A stretch of 64,000 nt of DNA. It comes from Capsulimonas corticalis. Lineage in GTDB: Bacteria; Armatimonadota; Armatimonadia; Armatimonadales; Capsulimonadaceae. A program made the position numbers and the translations under genes. The stretch lies in contig NZ_AP025739.1 of assembly GCF_003574315.2 (NCBI RefSeq), positions 4,836,001-4,900,000 of the forward strand. Reading direction: 5' to 3'. This document shows positions 62,681-64,000 of the stretch, piece by piece. Numbering within the stretch: the first letter of the stretch is position 1; every line of letters starts with the position of its first letter. The notes under the pieces are model-generated. The model saw only the letters and a list, made by a program, of their open reading frames with translations, was not told the DNA's origin and searched no databases.

Positions 62681-64000
62681 ATGCAGCGACCCAATACGAT
62701 CGTTTATTTTACCCTGACGTCCTTGCTGGCCCTGGCGGCAATGCCGCGCCCGGCGGGCGCCGCCGTGGCCGACGGGTACAAAGCGCCGCAAATCGCGGTT
62801 CCCTACGCGTGGAGCAAGCCGACCCTGGATGGCGAAATCCATGAGGATGAGTGGCGCGGCGCCGAAAGCATCAACACGCTTCAGACTCCCGATCACACGC
62901 TGGGCTCCCGCCCAACACGCTTCTGGATGATGTGGGACGCGGATAACCTCTATGTGGCGATGCGTTCGCCGCTGCGTCCCGGCGAGCGGCTGATCCAGGC
63001 GCTGCGCGATCCGAGCAAAGACGTCAACGCCGTCATGGACGATTCGTACGAGTTCTGGCTCGACGCCGGATCGCACAGCCCGGACGGCCAGCCGGTCTTT
63101 TTTCAGTATCTGGGCAACTTCGCCGGAGCGCGCTGGGATGTCATGCAGGAGCCGGCCGCCGGCAACTCCCGTCCGAGCTGGACCGCGCACTGGAGCCCCA
63201 AAAACCATCTTACCGTCGGTCCGGATGGCGCTCGCTACTGGGACATGGAGCTGGCGATCCCGCGCGCCAGCGTCTATATCGATCAGCCGTTTCAAGACGG
63301 CTTCTCCTTCACGGCGCTGCTGTCGCGCAACTTCAAGCGTCCCTGGGAGCAGAACTCCATCCCCGGAACCGGCAGCTTCTCCGTTCCCGACACCTACGCG
63401 CAGTACAAGCTGATCAAGCAGGCCCCGGCGGTGCATCTGCTCGCGGCGGGCGATGAAAAAACGAAAACACTTGGGCTTGCGCTGGCGGCGTGGTCCCCGA
63501 AGGATCAAACCCTGCACTGGCGCTACGACAGCGACGGCGGCGTTCACAAAGAGGGTGACCTCGCCGTGAAAGCCGGGCAGGACCTGGCCCCGGCCTCCAT
63601 GCTGGATCTGGACAAGCCCGGCGACGGCGCATTCCGAATCCGGGTTACGAGCGCCGATGGCGCGCAGACCTATCTTGACTGGAGCGCTCATCGCCAGTGG
63701 GGCGACGACAGCGCTCTGACGCAAAAACTGAACGACACCGGAGACAAAGTCGACCTCACGCTTGGTTACAATCCCGCCCGCGACTATGTCCGCGTGACGG
63801 GCGACTTTATCCAGTATGACGACCGCGCCAAAATCGCGCGCGCCCATGTCGCCGTACGGGACAGTCAAAATATGACGCTGGCGGAGAAGGACGTCCATCT
63901 GGACTCGCTGGCCTACGTCCGCGATCTGCTGCAGCTGCCCAATGTCCCCGGCGGCGATTACACCGCGCAATTGACGGCGTATGACGGCGCGAACCACATC
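62681..64000 (+). CDS. Secreted CBM9-like domain protein, partial (runs off the window)
   Basis: An open frame of 440 codons with no stop before the end of the window. The ATG follows AAAGAGA, and a signal peptide (MQRPNTIVYFTLTSLLALAAMPRPAGA) is present. Residues about 45-240 match the CBM9/DOMON-like sugar-binding pattern: PTLDGEIHEDEWRGAES, FWMMWDADNLYVAMRSP, DDSYEFWLDAG and WDMELAIPRASVYI. The remainder is beta-rich (DYVRVTGDF). CBM9-like modules bind sugar ends; here they are probably followed by more domains beyond the edge. It lies 29 nt after the unknown secreted protein, in the same direction. Confidence 0.8.
   Translation, partial: MQRPNTIVYFTLTSLLALAAMPRPAGAAVADGYKAPQIAVPYAWSKPTLDGEIHEDEWRGAESINTLQTPDHTLGSRPTRFWMMWDADNLYVAMRSPLRPGERLIQALRDPSKDVNAVMDDSYEFWLDAGSHSPDGQPVFFQYLGNFAGARWDVMQEPAAGNSRPSWTAHWSPKNHLTVGPDGARYWDMELAIPRASVYIDQPFQDGFSFTALLSRNFKRPWEQNSIPGTGSFSVPDTYAQYKLIKQAPAVHLLAAGDEKTKTLGLALAAWSPKDQTLHWRYDSDGGVHKEGDLAVKAGQDLAPASMLDLDKPGDGAFRIRVTSADGAQTYLDWSAHRQWGDDSALTQKLNDTGDKVDLTLGYNPARDYVRVTGDFIQYDDRAKIARAHVAVRDSQNMTLAEKDVHLDSLAYVRDLLQLPNVPGGDYTAQLTAYDGANHI

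Noticed and set aside
1-64000. tRNA, rRNA, CRISPR array, insertion sequence or prophage
   Set aside because: No cloverleaf, rRNA segment, regularly spaced repeat or transposase/integrase motif was seen on either strand by reading; a tRNAscan or ISfinder search would settle it.

Overview
The window looks like chromosomal DNA of a high-GC saprophytic bacterium, most probably an Armatimonadota relative of Capsulimonas (inference). Reasons: roughly 60% GC, six DUF1559/H-X9-DG pseudopilins in 64 kb, many secreted glycoside hydrolases of little-studied families, a regulator with almost every sugar locus, and frequent TTG/GTG starts. I saw no rRNA, tRNA, CRISPR array, transposase or phage gene. The whole window is a chain of small carbohydrate-utilisation loci.

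Layout. 0-10.7 kb: secreted DUF5010 protein with a beta-trefoil, then an SGNH hydrolase behind a consensus promoter carrying a palindrome, GH3, GH2 and GH30 enzymes. 10.7-14.7 kb: minus-strand GH4, NagB-like deaminase and GlcNAc-kinase-like genes, divergent from an AraC regulator. 14.8-24.7 kb: mannoside locus with a LacI regulator, pseudopilin, two YWxFGDT beta-propeller proteins, GH38 alpha-mannosidase and GH130 phosphorylase; two promoters carry the same palindromic operator. 24.7-29.4 kb: a 52-bp perfect inverted repeat, GH2 plus malectin protein, aldo/keto reductase, and an orphan sigma-region-2-like small protein. 29.5-38.3 kb: AraC regulator, ricin-type secreted protein, pseudopilin, GH42-like and GH35 beta-galactosidases; two promoters share an ungapped upstream pattern. 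38.3-47.4 kb: three spherulin-4-like proteins, a large secreted protein and a CUT1 ABC sugar importer without an ATPase gene. 47.4-56.5 kb: two paralogous pseudopilins, sugar isomerase-like protein, two divergent LacI regulators, Gfo/Idh/MocA oxidoreductase, PhyH oxygenase and a DUF2961/GH172 protein. 56.5-64 kb: a tandem duplication of a GntR-LacI hybrid regulator plus pseudopilin, then a secreted unclassified protein and a CBM9-like protein that runs off the end.

How it works together. The recurring unit is one sugar-sensing regulator, one pseudopilin, a set of secreted and cytoplasmic enzymes, and sometimes an importer. Pseudopilin promoters have near-perfect -35/-10 boxes with a palindromic operator immediately downstream, the same arrangement as the enzyme promoters, so these pilin-like proteins appear to be induced with particular glycan-degrading sets. 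A CGTAAACGTTTACG-type operator recurs from 38.3 to 54.3 kb and probably ties the spherulin, importer, isomerase, oxidoreductase and pseudopilin genes into one regulon. The idea of substrate-specific, regulated pseudopilins is the most interesting hypothesis here.
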